Assembly (NCBI RefSeq): GCF_010731695.1
Contig: NZ_AP022586.1
Coordinates: forward strand, 2,852,001-2,916,000
Length of the DNA: 64,000 bases
Direction: 5' to 3'
Source: Mycolicibacterium litorale
Lineage (GTDB): Bacteria > Actinomycetota > Actinomycetes > Mycobacteriales > Mycobacteriaceae
In this document: positions 7,210 through 16,300 of the stretch, piece after piece
Position numbering within the stretch: the first letter of the stretch is position 1
Layout of the letters: each line of letters begins with the position of its first letter
The notes under the pieces: generated by a model
Told to the model about the DNA's origin: nothing
What the model saw: only the letters and a program-made list of their open reading frames with translations
The model's database searches: none
Made by a program: the position numbers and the translations under genes

Positions 7210-8552
7210 AGGGATCGGTGTATCACCGGGGAGCGAAGTGGTACTACAAGTTCCGCTCACCACAACGTGATCCCGCCACCGGCACCTATCCGTGGATCAC
7301 CAAGGGCGGCTTCGACACCGAGCGAGAGGCGTGGAAGGCCTGCCGTGACGCGATGCGTGACGCGGACCGCGGTCGCATCGTCAAACCCTCCACCCGCACC
7401 GTCGGCGAGTTCCTCACCGAGTGGCTCACCGCGGTCGAACCGACACTCGACGCCACCACCTGGCGCAGCTGGAGCGACTACGCGCGGTGGTACGTCATCC
7501 CGCACATCGGCGGCGAGCGCCTCCAACGGCTCGACGAACCCACCCTGTTGAAGCTCTACGCGAAGCTGCTCGCCGAGGGACGCATCAAACGCGACAACGA
7601 CTCGGTGATGTACGCGTACTGGTCGAAGCGGGCCGCGCGCGGTGCCGAGCCGACGCCGCGTGCGGTGTCCGAGGCGTGCGGGACCTCGATTCACGCCGCC
7701 CGCGCCGCGGTGCGCCGATACCGCTCCGGGATCGTGCCGGAACCGACGCCGCGAGGGCTCGCACCCAAGACGGTCCGCAACGTACACGCGTTCCTGCATC
7801 GCGCCCTGGTCGACGCGGTCGCGTGGAAGTTTCTCACCGACAACCCCGCAAGCAATGTGAAGCCTCCCCGTCGGCCGCGCACCCGCCGCCAGGTGTGGCG
7901 GCCGGAGGAGATCCAGACGTTCCTCGCGTCAGTGCGGCATGACCGGTTCGGCGCGCTCTTTCTGCTGGAGCTCACGACGGGGATCCGGCGCGGCCAGATC
8001 TGCGGGCTGCGGTGGTCGGCCGTCGACCTCGACGCCGGCCACATCGCGGTCCATGACAACCGGGTGGTGGTCGGTGGGCAGGCCCGCGACAAAGCGGGCG
8101 GCAAGACGCGCAACGCCGACAAGACCATCTCGATCGACCGCGCCACCGTGGCCGCACTGCGCCGTTGGCGTGAGGTCCAGGACGGCGAGCGCGCGTTCTT
8201 CGGGCCCGACTATCACCCCGGCGGCTATGTGTTCACCTACGAGGACGGCCGGCCGTTGCATCCGGATTCGATCCGGCAGCGGTTCGACCGTCTGTCGGCC
8301 GCAGCGGGCCTGTCGCGCATCACCTTTCACGACCTGCGTCACTCGTATGCCACCGGCGCCTTGCGGGCCGGGGTCAATCCGAAGGTGATCAGCGAGCGCA
8401 TCGGCCACGCCAACGTCGGCTTCTTCCTCGAGACGTATGCCCACGTGTTGGAGAACGACGACCGGGAGGCGGCCGAGCAGGCGGCGGGGTTCCTGATCGG
8501 TGACGCGTGGGCCGACGACGACGAGGACGCCGACCCGACAGACCTCGACTGA
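7206..8552 (+). CDS. Tyrosine-type site-specific integrase
   Basis: 448 aa. The N-terminal arm-binding region (1-60, GSVYHRGAKWYYKF) is followed by a SAM-like core-binding domain (about 64-205) and the catalytic domain. The active-site set is complete: R261 in TTGIRRG, probable K306, H375 and R378 in FHDLRHSYATG, H401 in GHANVG and nucleophile Y411 in LETYAHVL. The core-binding domain holds an insertion of about 57 residues (128-184) that itself looks HTH-like (TPRAVSEACGTSIHAARAAV). The enzyme should recombine the element at the tRNA-fMet gene, 3 kb to the right. The C-terminal tail is acidic. Confidence 0.93.
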   Translation: MKGSVYHRGAKWYYKFRSPQRDPATGTYPWITKGGFDTEREAWKACRDAMRDADRGRIVKPSTRTVGEFLTEWLTAVEPTLDATTWRSWSDYARWYVIPHIGGERLQRLDEPTLLKLYAKLLAEGRIKRDNDSVMYAYWSKRAARGAEPTPRAVSEACGTSIHAARAAVRRYRSGIVPEPTPRGLAPKTVRNVHAFLHRALVDAVAWKFLTDNPASNVKPPRRPRTRRQVWRPEEIQTFLASVRHDRFGALFLLELTTGIRRGQICGLRWSAVDLDAGHIAVHDNRVVVGGQARDKAGGKTRNADKTISIDRATVAALRRWREVQDGERAFFGPDYHPGGYVFTYEDGRPLHPDSIRQRFDRLSAAAGLSRITFHDLRHSYATGALRAGVNPKVISERIGHANVGFFLETYAHVLENDDREAAEQAAGFLIGDAWADDDEDADPTDLD

Positions 8553-8566
8553 CCAAGCCCGACCGA

Positions 8567-8584
8567 TATAACTCTGGGGTTATA
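8567..8584. promoter_or_regulatory. Inverted repeat overlapping the probable toxin-antitoxin promoter
   Basis: TATAAC-N6-GTTATA ends 3 bases before the toxin ATG. TATAAC (8567-8572) could be a -10 box, giving a nearly leaderless transcript; there is no ribosome site before the toxin. Antitoxin binding to this palindrome would give autoregulation (inferred). Confidence 0.5.
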
Positions 8585-8587
8585 CTG

Positions 8588-8938
8588 ATGGCGTGGGTAG
8601 TGCTCCTGCTGGAGGAGGTCGAGCGGTGGTACTTCACGCTGGACGACGACACGATGACGGCGGTGACCGGCGCCATCGACCTATTGGAGGCGGAGGGGCC
8701 CGCCTTGGGCCGGCCGACGGTGGACCGGGTGAACGGCTCGAAGTTCCACAACATGAAGGAGCTGCGTCCCGCCGGTACAAGTGTCCGCATCCTGTTCATC
8801 TTCGATCCGCAGCGCCAGGCGATCCTGTTGCTCGGCGGAGACAAGGCCAGGAACTGGCGAAGCTGGTACGACGAGAACATCCCGGTCGCCGACGAGCGTT
8901 ACGCCAGATGGCTGGCGACCGGTGACGGAGGTGATTAG
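8588..8938 (+). CDS. HigB-type toxin (phage Gp49-like family)
   Basis: 116 aa. RelE/HigB fold signature of the Gp49-like group: a WYFTLDD segment near the N-terminus, LGRPTVDRVNGSKFHNMKEL in the middle (conserved G-S-x-x-x-M-K-E-L), VRILFIFDPQRQAILLLGGDK and a W-x-x-WY motif. Such proteins are ribosome-dependent mRNA interferases. The start at 8588 is the first ATG after the palindrome. The toxin gene comes first, the usual order for higBA. Two bases separate it from the antitoxin gene. Confidence 0.85.
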   Translation: MAWVVLLLEEVERWYFTLDDDTMTAVTGAIDLLEAEGPALGRPTVDRVNGSKFHNMKELRPAGTSVRILFIFDPQRQAILLLGGDKARNWRSWYDENIPVADERYARWLATGDGGD

Positions 8939-8940
8939 GC

Positions 8941-9264
8941 ATGGCGCGCAATTGGCGTGGAATTCGGGCCGAGGCGGTGGAACAGGGTCGCGTCGACTCA
9001 GCGCGTGCGGACTCGGCCCGCAAGGAGATGCACGAAGCGGTCCAGGCGTACCGTCTCGCCGAGATCCGTAAGGCGCACGGTCACGCCCGTCAGGCCGACG
9101 TCGCGGCACTCATGGGGGTCTCGCAGGCGCGGGTCTCGCAACTGGAGAGCGGCGACCTGGCGCATACGGAACTGGGCACGCTGCAGTCTTACGTCGCCGC
9201 ACTCGGCGGGCACTTGCGGATCGTTGCCGACTTCGGGGAGGACAGCGTCGAACTGACAGCCTGA
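8941..9264 (+). CDS. HigA-type XRE antitoxin
   Basis: 107 aa. After an N-terminal helical stretch (1-40), an XRE helix-turn-helix occupies about 42-95 (HARQADVAALMGVSQARVSQ, LESGDLAHTELGTLQ). It is adjacent to the toxin in the same operon, so it is expected to neutralise the toxin and to repress the promoter palindrome. The next gene converges 37 bases downstream. Confidence 0.85.
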   Translation: MARNWRGIRAEAVEQGRVDSARADSARKEMHEAVQAYRLAEIRKAHGHARQADVAALMGVSQARVSQLESGDLAHTELGTLQSYVAALGGHLRIVADFGEDSVELTA

Positions 9265-9301
9265 CGCGATCAGACTCGCGCATACGCGTACAGCAACTCA
9301 C

Positions 9302-11092
9302 CTATCGAGCAGGACCCGGCCCGTCGTGGAGAGCTACCAGTAGATCCTGCTGAACTTTGCGAGCGCGGACGTCGTCTTTGCGGAGCGACCTGCCTTGGGC
9401 AGTCACGTCCGCGAAATACTTACCCACAATCGACACGCAACTTTCGATACTTTCTTCAATCTTTTCCTTCCAATTGCCAGTCGACCCCTTTTGCGCCACC
9501 GCATTCATCGCCTTCTGATCTCGATAATTGGCATGAATCTTCTCGACCTCAGGGAAGCACTTGGCAGCCACTAACATCGCGATATGATATTTCGCCGCCT
9601 TAAGGGCCTGAAGCTCGAAATTATCGCGGTACCGACGGAAGTAACTTTCTATGCGATAAACAATCCATGCTGACAGATAGTAGAGAGGCACTGGATATCC
9701 ACCCCACACGTAAGAATCCTGTGCGGTTAGCTCATTCGGGGAGCCAATCGCACGCCATGACTCCCCAAAGATGCATGATGCAACCGACCGGTTCAGATCG
9801 GTGGTGGTCACCACCCTCAATCGAGTGAAACCAACGGGGTCTTCCGTGACCCCGCTTTGCCGCGCGTAGCGCAATCCATCTTGCCCAGATTGCTCGAAAT
9901 ACTGCTCGACATTCTTCGCATCTTGAGTGCTGCCTTGTATATCAGCTTGCGCTATTGAAGTTTGCAAATTCGTCGCAATCGTCACCTCCGAAACTATGTC
10001 GGAATCCGACGTCTCTATCAATTTCACCGGAATCCACACAGATGTCAGCAGGCTATCCTCCCCCGACTTCTGATCGGCGTCCAGGCTTTGGAACCACCGC
10101 ACTAGTTGGTGGCTGGTTTGGCCGCCATTTACTATCTGATAGCCAGACATAGAAAATCGATCCGCTACATTAGTTAAGCTGCGTGCAACGATCGTCACCC
10201 CATTGTTGAGAAATGGGAACATATTTCGATTCTCAGAAGTGAGCGTCGAGTAAATGCGTTGGTTAACTCGATTTTCATTACCCTGGTTAAGGCGCACGTT
10301 GTCATCGAAAATGCCGGATCTCATCCCCTCCCCGTCCCATAAAATCTTGATCAACTCACTGGCTTGCAGGACGCCTGTATACGCTTGGTTAATCCCATCA
10401 ACCTCTGGTATTGATTGCTTTCTCGGAAACCGGAACTCGATGTTCTGAGGGCCCTTGCGCTCCTTTTCCTTCGCGGAGATCTCGTTCCTACCGTGCAGTT
10501 TAAGTATCAGGTCATCACTGTAAACATCGAGATCTCTAAGCCGGTTGATAGCACAAACCACCTGGGTCTCACTCGCAGCTTCTTCGCTAGGCTGCTTCGC
10601 CGTGGTCACAAAATACATTTCGGCCGGTATTCTTGTTGTTCTGAATCGGTCGATGTTTTCAATGACTGCCTCCAAAATGGCTACAGTCTGAGAAAGCCCG
10701 GAATCGAGCGGGATTCTCGAACGCTTCGCCGCGGCGTTTGTGCACAGTTCCACACCGTGCAGAAACTTCGCGATGAGTTTTGTGTCAAATTTTTCGCTCG
10801 TCTTAGCCTGTATAAAAATAGCCCGGACATCGTTATCATCGCGGTCTTCAAGCGCTCCGGTTACGTCACCCGGATCAAGAATTATCTCACCGTTGATCAC
10901 TATGGCCGCAACGTCAACGCCCTCATCGTCTCCGCCGCCAATCACAACGTCGTCGAGCAACTTAACATCACCACCGAGGTATCGCTGGAGATACACGCTG
11001 GCGACATAGAGTTCGAATAGGTACGACGATTCGCCGGAGAACCCGTTTCGCTCACTGAACGAACGCATTTTGCTCTCTGTAAGAATATCCAT
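9302..11092 (-). CDS. AIPR-family abortive-infection protein with a restriction-nuclease-like N-terminus
   Basis: 596 aa. The AIPR core is recognisable in the middle (SGIFDDNVR, then FPFLNNGVTIVAR, then YQIVNGGQTSHQLV). The N-terminal 130 residues resemble a PD-(D/E)xK nuclease: GGGDDEGVD (D60), a strand, then IFIQAKTS with Q95 and K97. AIPR proteins are associated with phage abortive infection. The start at 11092 follows AGAGGA; an upstream GTG (11167) has no ribosome site. Base composition is visibly more AT-rich than its neighbours, and codon use is less extreme, indicating separate acquisition. It sits between the integrase module and the tRNA end, a typical cargo position. Confidence 0.85.
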   Translation of the reverse strand: MDILTESKMRSFSERNGFSGESSYLFELYVASVYLQRYLGGDVKLLDDVVIGGGDDEGVDVAAIVINGEIILDPGDVTGALEDRDDNDVRAIFIQAKTSEKFDTKLIAKFLHGVELCTNAAAKRSRIPLDSGLSQTVAILEAVIENIDRFRTTRIPAEMYFVTTAKQPSEEAASETQVVCAINRLRDLDVYSDDLILKLHGRNEISAKEKERKGPQNIEFRFPRKQSIPEVDGINQAYTGVLQASELIKILWDGEGMRSGIFDDNVRLNQGNENRVNQRIYSTLTSENRNMFPFLNNGVTIVARSLTNVADRFSMSGYQIVNGGQTSHQLVRWFQSLDADQKSGEDSLLTSVWIPVKLIETSDSDIVSEVTIATNLQTSIAQADIQGSTQDAKNVEQYFEQSGQDGLRYARQSGVTEDPVGFTRLRVVTTTDLNRSVASCIFGESWRAIGSPNELTAQDSYVWGGYPVPLYYLSAWIVYRIESYFRRYRDNFELQALKAAKYHIAMLVAAKCFPEVEKIHANYRDQKAMNAVAQKGSTGNWKEKIEESIESCVSIVGKYFADVTAQGRSLRKDDVRARKVQQDLLVALHDGPGPAR

Positions 11093-11572
11093 TGAGTCCT
11101 CTATCTGGTATATGGCGGAGCGGACGGGTTCACGGACCCAACGAGTATTCAACTTCCTGAACAGCACGTGTCAGGTGGGGCACCGCGCGTTGTCGCTAGG
11201 CGAACTACCCGCAGCAAGGCGAGCAACCTGACAGGCCTCGCATTGACACAGACGCTCGAACAACGACGATATCCCTGCGCATATGCCCCCCGTTCCGGTT
11301 CTAAGGTAGCTGAACGGTCGACGGGGTTCGAAGGACTCCCGTCGGCAACGACGCATCGTCACGTCTGACACTGGGGCTGCCCCGCCGCCTTGAAGTACCG
11401 CTAGGCCCACTAACGCGCCAGAGCGACGGCGCGCTGACTGGAACGACGCCGGCGGCGTCACCCAGGTGGCGCGCCGCGCAGAGTTTCGCGACGAGAGCTC
11501 ACACGTTCCCAATCTGTTCCCAACAAGGTCTTTGCGTTGGAAATGTTCCCAAAAGTGTTCCCATCGGGCATG
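11093..11572. other. 480 bp without a gene at the tRNA-proximal end of the element
   Basis: No convincing coding frame is present. The right part (11505-11564) carries four GTTCCCA repeats, described separately. The rest is unremarkable. Confidence 0.5.
11505..11564 (+). repeat. Four GTTCCCA direct repeats, candidate integrase arm-type sites
   Basis: GTTCCCAA occurs at 11505-11512, 11516-11523 and 11545-11552, and GTTCCCAT at 11557-11564. They form two pairs, with 11 and 12 bases between starts, so each pair lies on one face of the helix. They are 48-107 bases from the tRNA 3' end, as expected for arm-type binding sites flanking an attachment core. Recognition by the integrase is inferred. 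Confidence 0.5.
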
Positions 11573-11608
11573 AAAACGGCCCCCGGAGTGGTCTCCGGGG
11601 GCCGTTTT
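11573..11608 (-). terminator. Rho-independent terminator of the tRNA-fMet gene
   Basis: Perfect 16-bp stem (AAAACGGCCCCCGGAG paired with its complement) with a TGGT loop, ending in TTTT on either strand. It starts 3 bases beyond the CCA end of the tRNA. Confidence 0.85.
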
Positions 11609-11611
11609 ACC

Positions 11612-11688
11612 TGGTAGCGGGGACAGGATTCGAACCTGCGACCTCTGGGTTATGAGCCCAGCGAGCTACCGAGCTGCTCCACCCCGCG
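11612..11688 (-). tRNA. Initiator tRNA-fMet (CAU)
   Basis: 77 bases including the encoded CCA. Cloverleaf: acceptor CGCGGGG/CCCCGC with an unpaired C1-U72, the hallmark of initiators; D arm GAGC...GCTC; anticodon arm CTGGG-CTCATAA-CCCAG containing the three consecutive G:C pairs required for initiation; T arm CAGG-TTCGAAT-CCTG. The anticodon is CAU. The gene is intact. Its 3' end points towards the element, as in tRNA-targeted integration. Confidence 0.96.
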
Positions 11689-11828
11689 TTGGTGAACATG
11701 AGGTTACCCAAGCACGGCTTGGTATTCCAAATCGGGCGTCTACCAGCACTTTGAGCGCCCTCATTCCGACGCGACCGTGCGCAACTGCGGACCGCGAGCG
11801 GCGCGTCGCGGAGCAGACGCGCACGCTC

Positions 11829-11884
11829 GCGGAAAGGGGTTGGGTGCGGAAAGGGGTTCGGTGCGGAAAGGGGTTAGGTGCGGA
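11829..11884. repeat. 17-bp tandem repeat, about 3.3 copies
   Basis: The unit GCGGAAAGGGGTTNGGT starts at 11829, 11846 and 11863, with a partial fourth unit to 11884. The units differ only at position 14 (G, C, A). The third copy contains the stop codon of the FAD oxidase gene. Probably a variable-number repeat. Confidence 0.85.
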
Positions 11885-13262
11885 CGACCTGGCCGGTGCG
11901 GAACACCCGCGCCGGGTCGTAGCGCTCCGCGAGCGCGGCCAGCCAGTGGCGGGCGTCCTCGGTGTAGACCCGCGCCGCGCGCCCCGGATCCATCGACGGC
12001 GCGAAGTTCGGCAGCTGCCCGCCCGTCGACCACCGTCCGAGCGCCCCGAGCACAGCGGCCGCATGAACCGGCACCACCTCGGCGATCGGCGGCATCAGCG
12101 CGCCGATCGTCGTCAGCGCGAACGCCGCGTCCCGATGGCACAGCGCGCTGCGGTGCCGCGGCTCCCGCGCCAGCGCCCCGCCGAGATGGCGCACCTCCAC
12201 GATCACCTGCACCGACTCCGCACCCGGGCCAGCCACCGCCAGCAGCGCCTCGGCGGCCGCGGGATCGAAGCTGTGCAGCAGCGTGTGGTCCTCGTGCACC
12301 GGCATCGGATCGACCGGATCGGCGTGCACCGCCCCGATCGCCGCGTACGGCAGCACGCCGACGGTGTCCATGACCGGCGGCGCCACCGACCGCATCGGCG
12401 CCAGGATGCGTTCGGCTTCGGCGACGTCGCCGAGCGCCGCGTAGCGCACCGCCACGGTCAACCGACCGGCCAGTGGTTCGGGCACGCCGGGCAGCGGCGG
12501 AAGCTGTTGCAGCGCAATCGAGGTGTTCACCGTCTCCGGCAGGCCACCACACCAGTCGGCCCACGCCCGCAGCACCGCCGGCGCGTCCCCGCCGTCGAAG
12601 TAGACGGCGCCGCCGAAGAACTCCGGGATCGGCAGCAGGTCGAACTCGACCGACGCCACGATGCCCAGCGTCGCCTTACCGCCGCGCAGCCCCCAGAACA
12701 GGTCGGCGTGCTCATCGGGTGTCACCCGCAGCACCGCCCCTGTGCCCGTAACCAATTCGAACGCCCGCACGTGGTCCGACGACGCGCCCACCGTGCGCAC
12801 CAGCGGACCGATACCGCCGCCGGTCAGGAACCCGACCACTCCGACCCCCGGCGCCGACCCGACGACCGGCGCCAGACCGTACGGGCAGGCCGCGTCGAGC
12901 ACCTGCTGCCACCGCACTCCCGCTCCGACCCGCGCGGTGCGGTTCAGCGCGTCCACAGTGCAGGCGGTCATCCCGGAGGTGACGATCAGGATCGTGGCCT
13001 CGTCCACTCCCGTCGCGCCGTGCCCGGTGGACTGCACGGTCACCTGAAGGCCGCGGGCGGCGGCGAACCGGACGGTGTCGGCAATGTCGTGCGCCGAGGT
13101 GGCCAGGACCACCGCGGCGGGGCGCACCGCGGCGGCGACGTTCCACGGCGCGCACCGCTCGTAGCCCGCCTCCCCCGGCATCGCCACCGGGGCGGACACG
13201 TGGTCACGAATGGCGGCCACGGGGTCGGCGAGGTCGTCGCGGGCGACGTCGGTGATGGTCAT
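11874..13262 (-). CDS. FAD-linked oxidoreductase, PCMH/berberine-bridge type
   Basis: 462 aa. The PCMH FAD-binding domain (about 40-215) includes VQSTGHGATG, whose histidine is the usual covalent flavin site, then VGAGVRWQQV and GFLTGGGIGPLVR. The C-terminus has the BBE motif (YDPARVFR). Such enzymes oxidise alcohols, sugars or alkaloid-like substrates with O2; the substrate here is unknown. The start at 13262 follows AAAGGACC; the frame is open to 13577, but that part is antisense shadow of the regulator gene. It lies 103 bases downstream of the AfsR-type regulator on the same strand and is likely its target or operon partner. The stop codon lies in the 17-bp repeats. Confidence 0.85.
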   Translation of the reverse strand: MTITDVARDDLADPVAAIRDHVSAPVAMPGEAGYERCAPWNVAAAVRPAAVVLATSAHDIADTVRFAAARGLQVTVQSTGHGATGVDEATILIVTSGMTACTVDALNRTARVGAGVRWQQVLDAACPYGLAPVVGSAPGVGVVGFLTGGGIGPLVRTVGASSDHVRAFELVTGTGAVLRVTPDEHADLFWGLRGGKATLGIVASVEFDLLPIPEFFGGAVYFDGGDAPAVLRAWADWCGGLPETVNTSIALQQLPPLPGVPEPLAGRLTVAVRYAALGDVAEAERILAPMRSVAPPVMDTVGVLPYAAIGAVHADPVDPMPVHEDHTLLHSFDPAAAEALLAVAGPGAESVQVIVEVRHLGGALAREPRHRSALCHRDAAFALTTIGALMPPIAEVVPVHAAAVLGALGRWSTGGQLPNFAPSMDPGRAARVYTEDARHWLAALAERYDPARVFRTGQVVRT

Positions 13263-13365
13263 CGATGGTCCTTTCACAGCGCTGTGCTCGAAGTCGGTGC
13301 ACAGCGTGCGGCACCGCCCTTGGCGTCGGCTTGGCCCGCCGCGCCAAGGAACCTCCAAGCGCGGC

Positions 13366-16300
13366 TCATGCCAGCTTGCGGGCCAGGTCGGCCACCCCTC
13401 GCATGCCCAACGCGTCGGCGTCCACCGCCAGCGCCCGTGCCGCCGCCTGTCGCTTCGGACCCGACGGAGTGAGTTCGCAGCGCAGCAGCCGGCACCGCAG
13501 CAGGCTGGGGACCGCACCGGTGCGCGTGGCGATGTCCTCGGCCGTGGCGAGATCGGCCAGCGCGCGGTCGTCGTCACCCATCAGGGCGTACAACCGTGCC
13601 GTTGCCAACGCGACGGGCCCGACCACGCCGACCTGCCCGATCTCGGAGATGCGGTCGGCGAACGGCGTGAGCCGCTCCAACAGCTCCGGCGCGAACTCCG
13701 CGAAACCGTAGTCACACGCCAGATGGGCCAGCAGGGTCGCGTGCCCGAGCGTGGTCCACACGTGCGCCCGGTGCGGCGCGTCCCTCCACTCCTGCAGGCG
13801 CGCTAAGGCGTGCGCGCGAGCTTCGTCACCGCTGTCTACGGTGAGAAGCGCGGTGTGCACCAGGCCGACCATGCCCTGTCCCCCGCTCTCGGCATCGGCG
13901 CGCAGGCCGGGCCAATCCGGCGCCACCGGGCCGCCCTTCTCGCGGATCAGCGTCACCGCTGCCACCAGTCCGCTTCCCGCTTCGTACAATTCAGTCTGCT
14001 CGTGGACGTCGGCCGCGATCTGGTGGTGCCGTTCGGCCTCCGCGAAGTCCCCCCGCCACACCGCCAGCACGGCCTCCATCCAGCGCAGCTGGGCCCGCAG
14101 CACCGGCAGCTTGAGCTCCTCGCTACCCGAAATGCCTTCCCGCAGATGCTGTTCGGTGAGGTCGACGTGGGTCAGGTTCATCGCCGCCATCGTGGCCACC
14201 GAATGCGCGATGACCCGATCTTCGCGCAATCGGCTGTGGTCCAACGCCATCAGCTGTGTCACCCACTCCAGCATCCGGTGGCTGTAGGCGGCCACCCCCG
14301 AGTAGGTGATCAGCCGGCCCATCAGCACGTCGGCCACGATCTCGCGGTCACCGGTGGCGTCGGCCAACTGCGCGGCCCGCTCCAGGTACCCGGCCGACAC
14401 CGCGGCGTCGGGGTGGTAGCAGTGCCCGACGGCCAGCGCGGCCAGCACCCGCGCGCCTGCGGCCGGTTCGGCGTCGGCCACCACCGCCGCCCGTTCCAGC
14501 AGCGACAGCAGCACACCCGGGTCGTGGCCCGGCGCCAGCCACGGCCACCCGCCGCTGGCCCGCAGCAGCGCGCTGGCCAGGCGCCCCGCCGTCGCGGCAC
14601 GCCCGCTGCGAACGGCATCGCCAAGCTGTTCGGCCACGGTGTCGAGCACCAACCGGCCGCGCCCGGCACGCGAATGCGCCTCCAGCAACGACACGGTCAG
14701 CGCGTCACGCTCCTCTTCCGAGCGCGACGCCGCGGGCAGCCGGTCGTAGGCGTCCAGCGCCGCCTGCCACCATCGTGCCGCGATGTCCGAACTCCACCGG
14801 GCCGTAGCGTCTTCGGCCGCCAGCCGGCAGGCCGCCACCACCGCGTCAGCCGCTACGAGCGGCTGTGCGGCGATGAGGTGCTGGGCCCGGCGCGTCAACG
14901 CGTCCTCGGCGGTGCTGGCCTCCAACACGTCAGCGATCTTGGCATGCAGGCGTTGCCGGCGGGGCGCGGGCATCCCGGCGATGAGGTGTTCGCGCAGCAG
15001 CCCGTGGGCGAACGCGTATCCGTCACCGGTGTGCGCGGAGACCACGATGCGCTCGTCGGCCGCGTCGTCGAGATAGTCGGCCAGGGTGTCCACGTCCATC
15101 TCGGTAGCGCGGGCCAGCACCGGCACAGCGTCGGAATCGAGGGTGTCGCCGATGATCGCGGCGGTGCGCAGCACCTGCACCGCCGCCGGGTCGAGGCCGG
15201 CCAGCCGCCGGTCGAGCACAGACTTCACCGCAACCGGGATCTCGCTGCCCTCGCGGTCGGCGCGGGGCAGTCGCGCGTACTCGGACACGAAGAACGGGTT
15301 GCCCCCGGTCCGGTCGGCCAGGATCGCCGCCTCCGCGTCGGTGACCGCCTCGTCGGCCACCTCATTGGCCAGGGCCGCAACATCTTCGGTCGACAGCGCC
15401 GGCACCGCGACGTGACGGTTGCGATCCCCCCGCGCCACCGTGGTCACCAGGCGGGACACTTCCGCGCTGTGCTCGCCGTCGCGCACGGTGAGGATCATCG
15501 CCACCGGGTGATCGCGCAGCGCCCCGGCGATGTAGGCCAGGCACGCCGCCGAGGTGGTGTCCGCCCACTGCACATCGTCGATCACCACCGCCAGCGCGCG
15601 CGGCGCCGACTCGAGAAGGGCCTGAATGCGCTCGTAGACATGGAATCTCGCGGTATCGGGATCGGCGTCCGCCGGCACCTCCAGGACGTCGTCGGGGTCG
15701 GCCCCCAGCGCGCGGACCAACTGCCGCATCGGCCACCAGGGCGGGGTGGCCCGTTCGTCGGGACAGCTCACCCACACCATGTCGCCGCCGTCGTCGACCA
15801 CACGCGCCGCGACTTCCTCGGCGAGCCGGGTCTTGCCGATGCCCGCCGGCCCCGACAGCACCAACCACCGTGCCGACCCGGCCGCCACATCGGCGAGGAG
15901 ATTTGCGGCCACGGACACTTCGCGACCCCGCCCGATCAGCGCACCGCGGCGCGGCCCCACCGGCGCCGCCCCCTGCTCGACGGGGTGCGTGGCCGGGGTG
16001 ACCACTTCACCCGCCCCCGTCCACTCGGGGGACCGCGGCCACGCCGCCAGCTCCGGCGCCTGCCGCAGGATCGCGGTCTGCAACTCACGGAGCTCCCGAC
16101 CGGGCTGCACGCCGAGCTCGTCGTCGAGCAGCGCGGCGTGCCGGGTGTAGACGTCGAGCGCGTCGGTCACCCGGCCGGCCCGGTACAGCGTGAGCATGTG
16201 CAGCCAGCAGCCCCGGTCGGCCAGCGGTGCGGCAGCGCGCAATTCGGCCACCGCGGTCAGCGCCTGCGGCACCCGGCCCAGCGCCAGCAGCGCGGTGATC

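Noticed and set aside
1..11611. Second attachment-site copy of the tRNA 3' end
   Set aside because: No repeat of the tRNA 3' sequence was found left of the tRNA within the window; it must lie outside if it exists.
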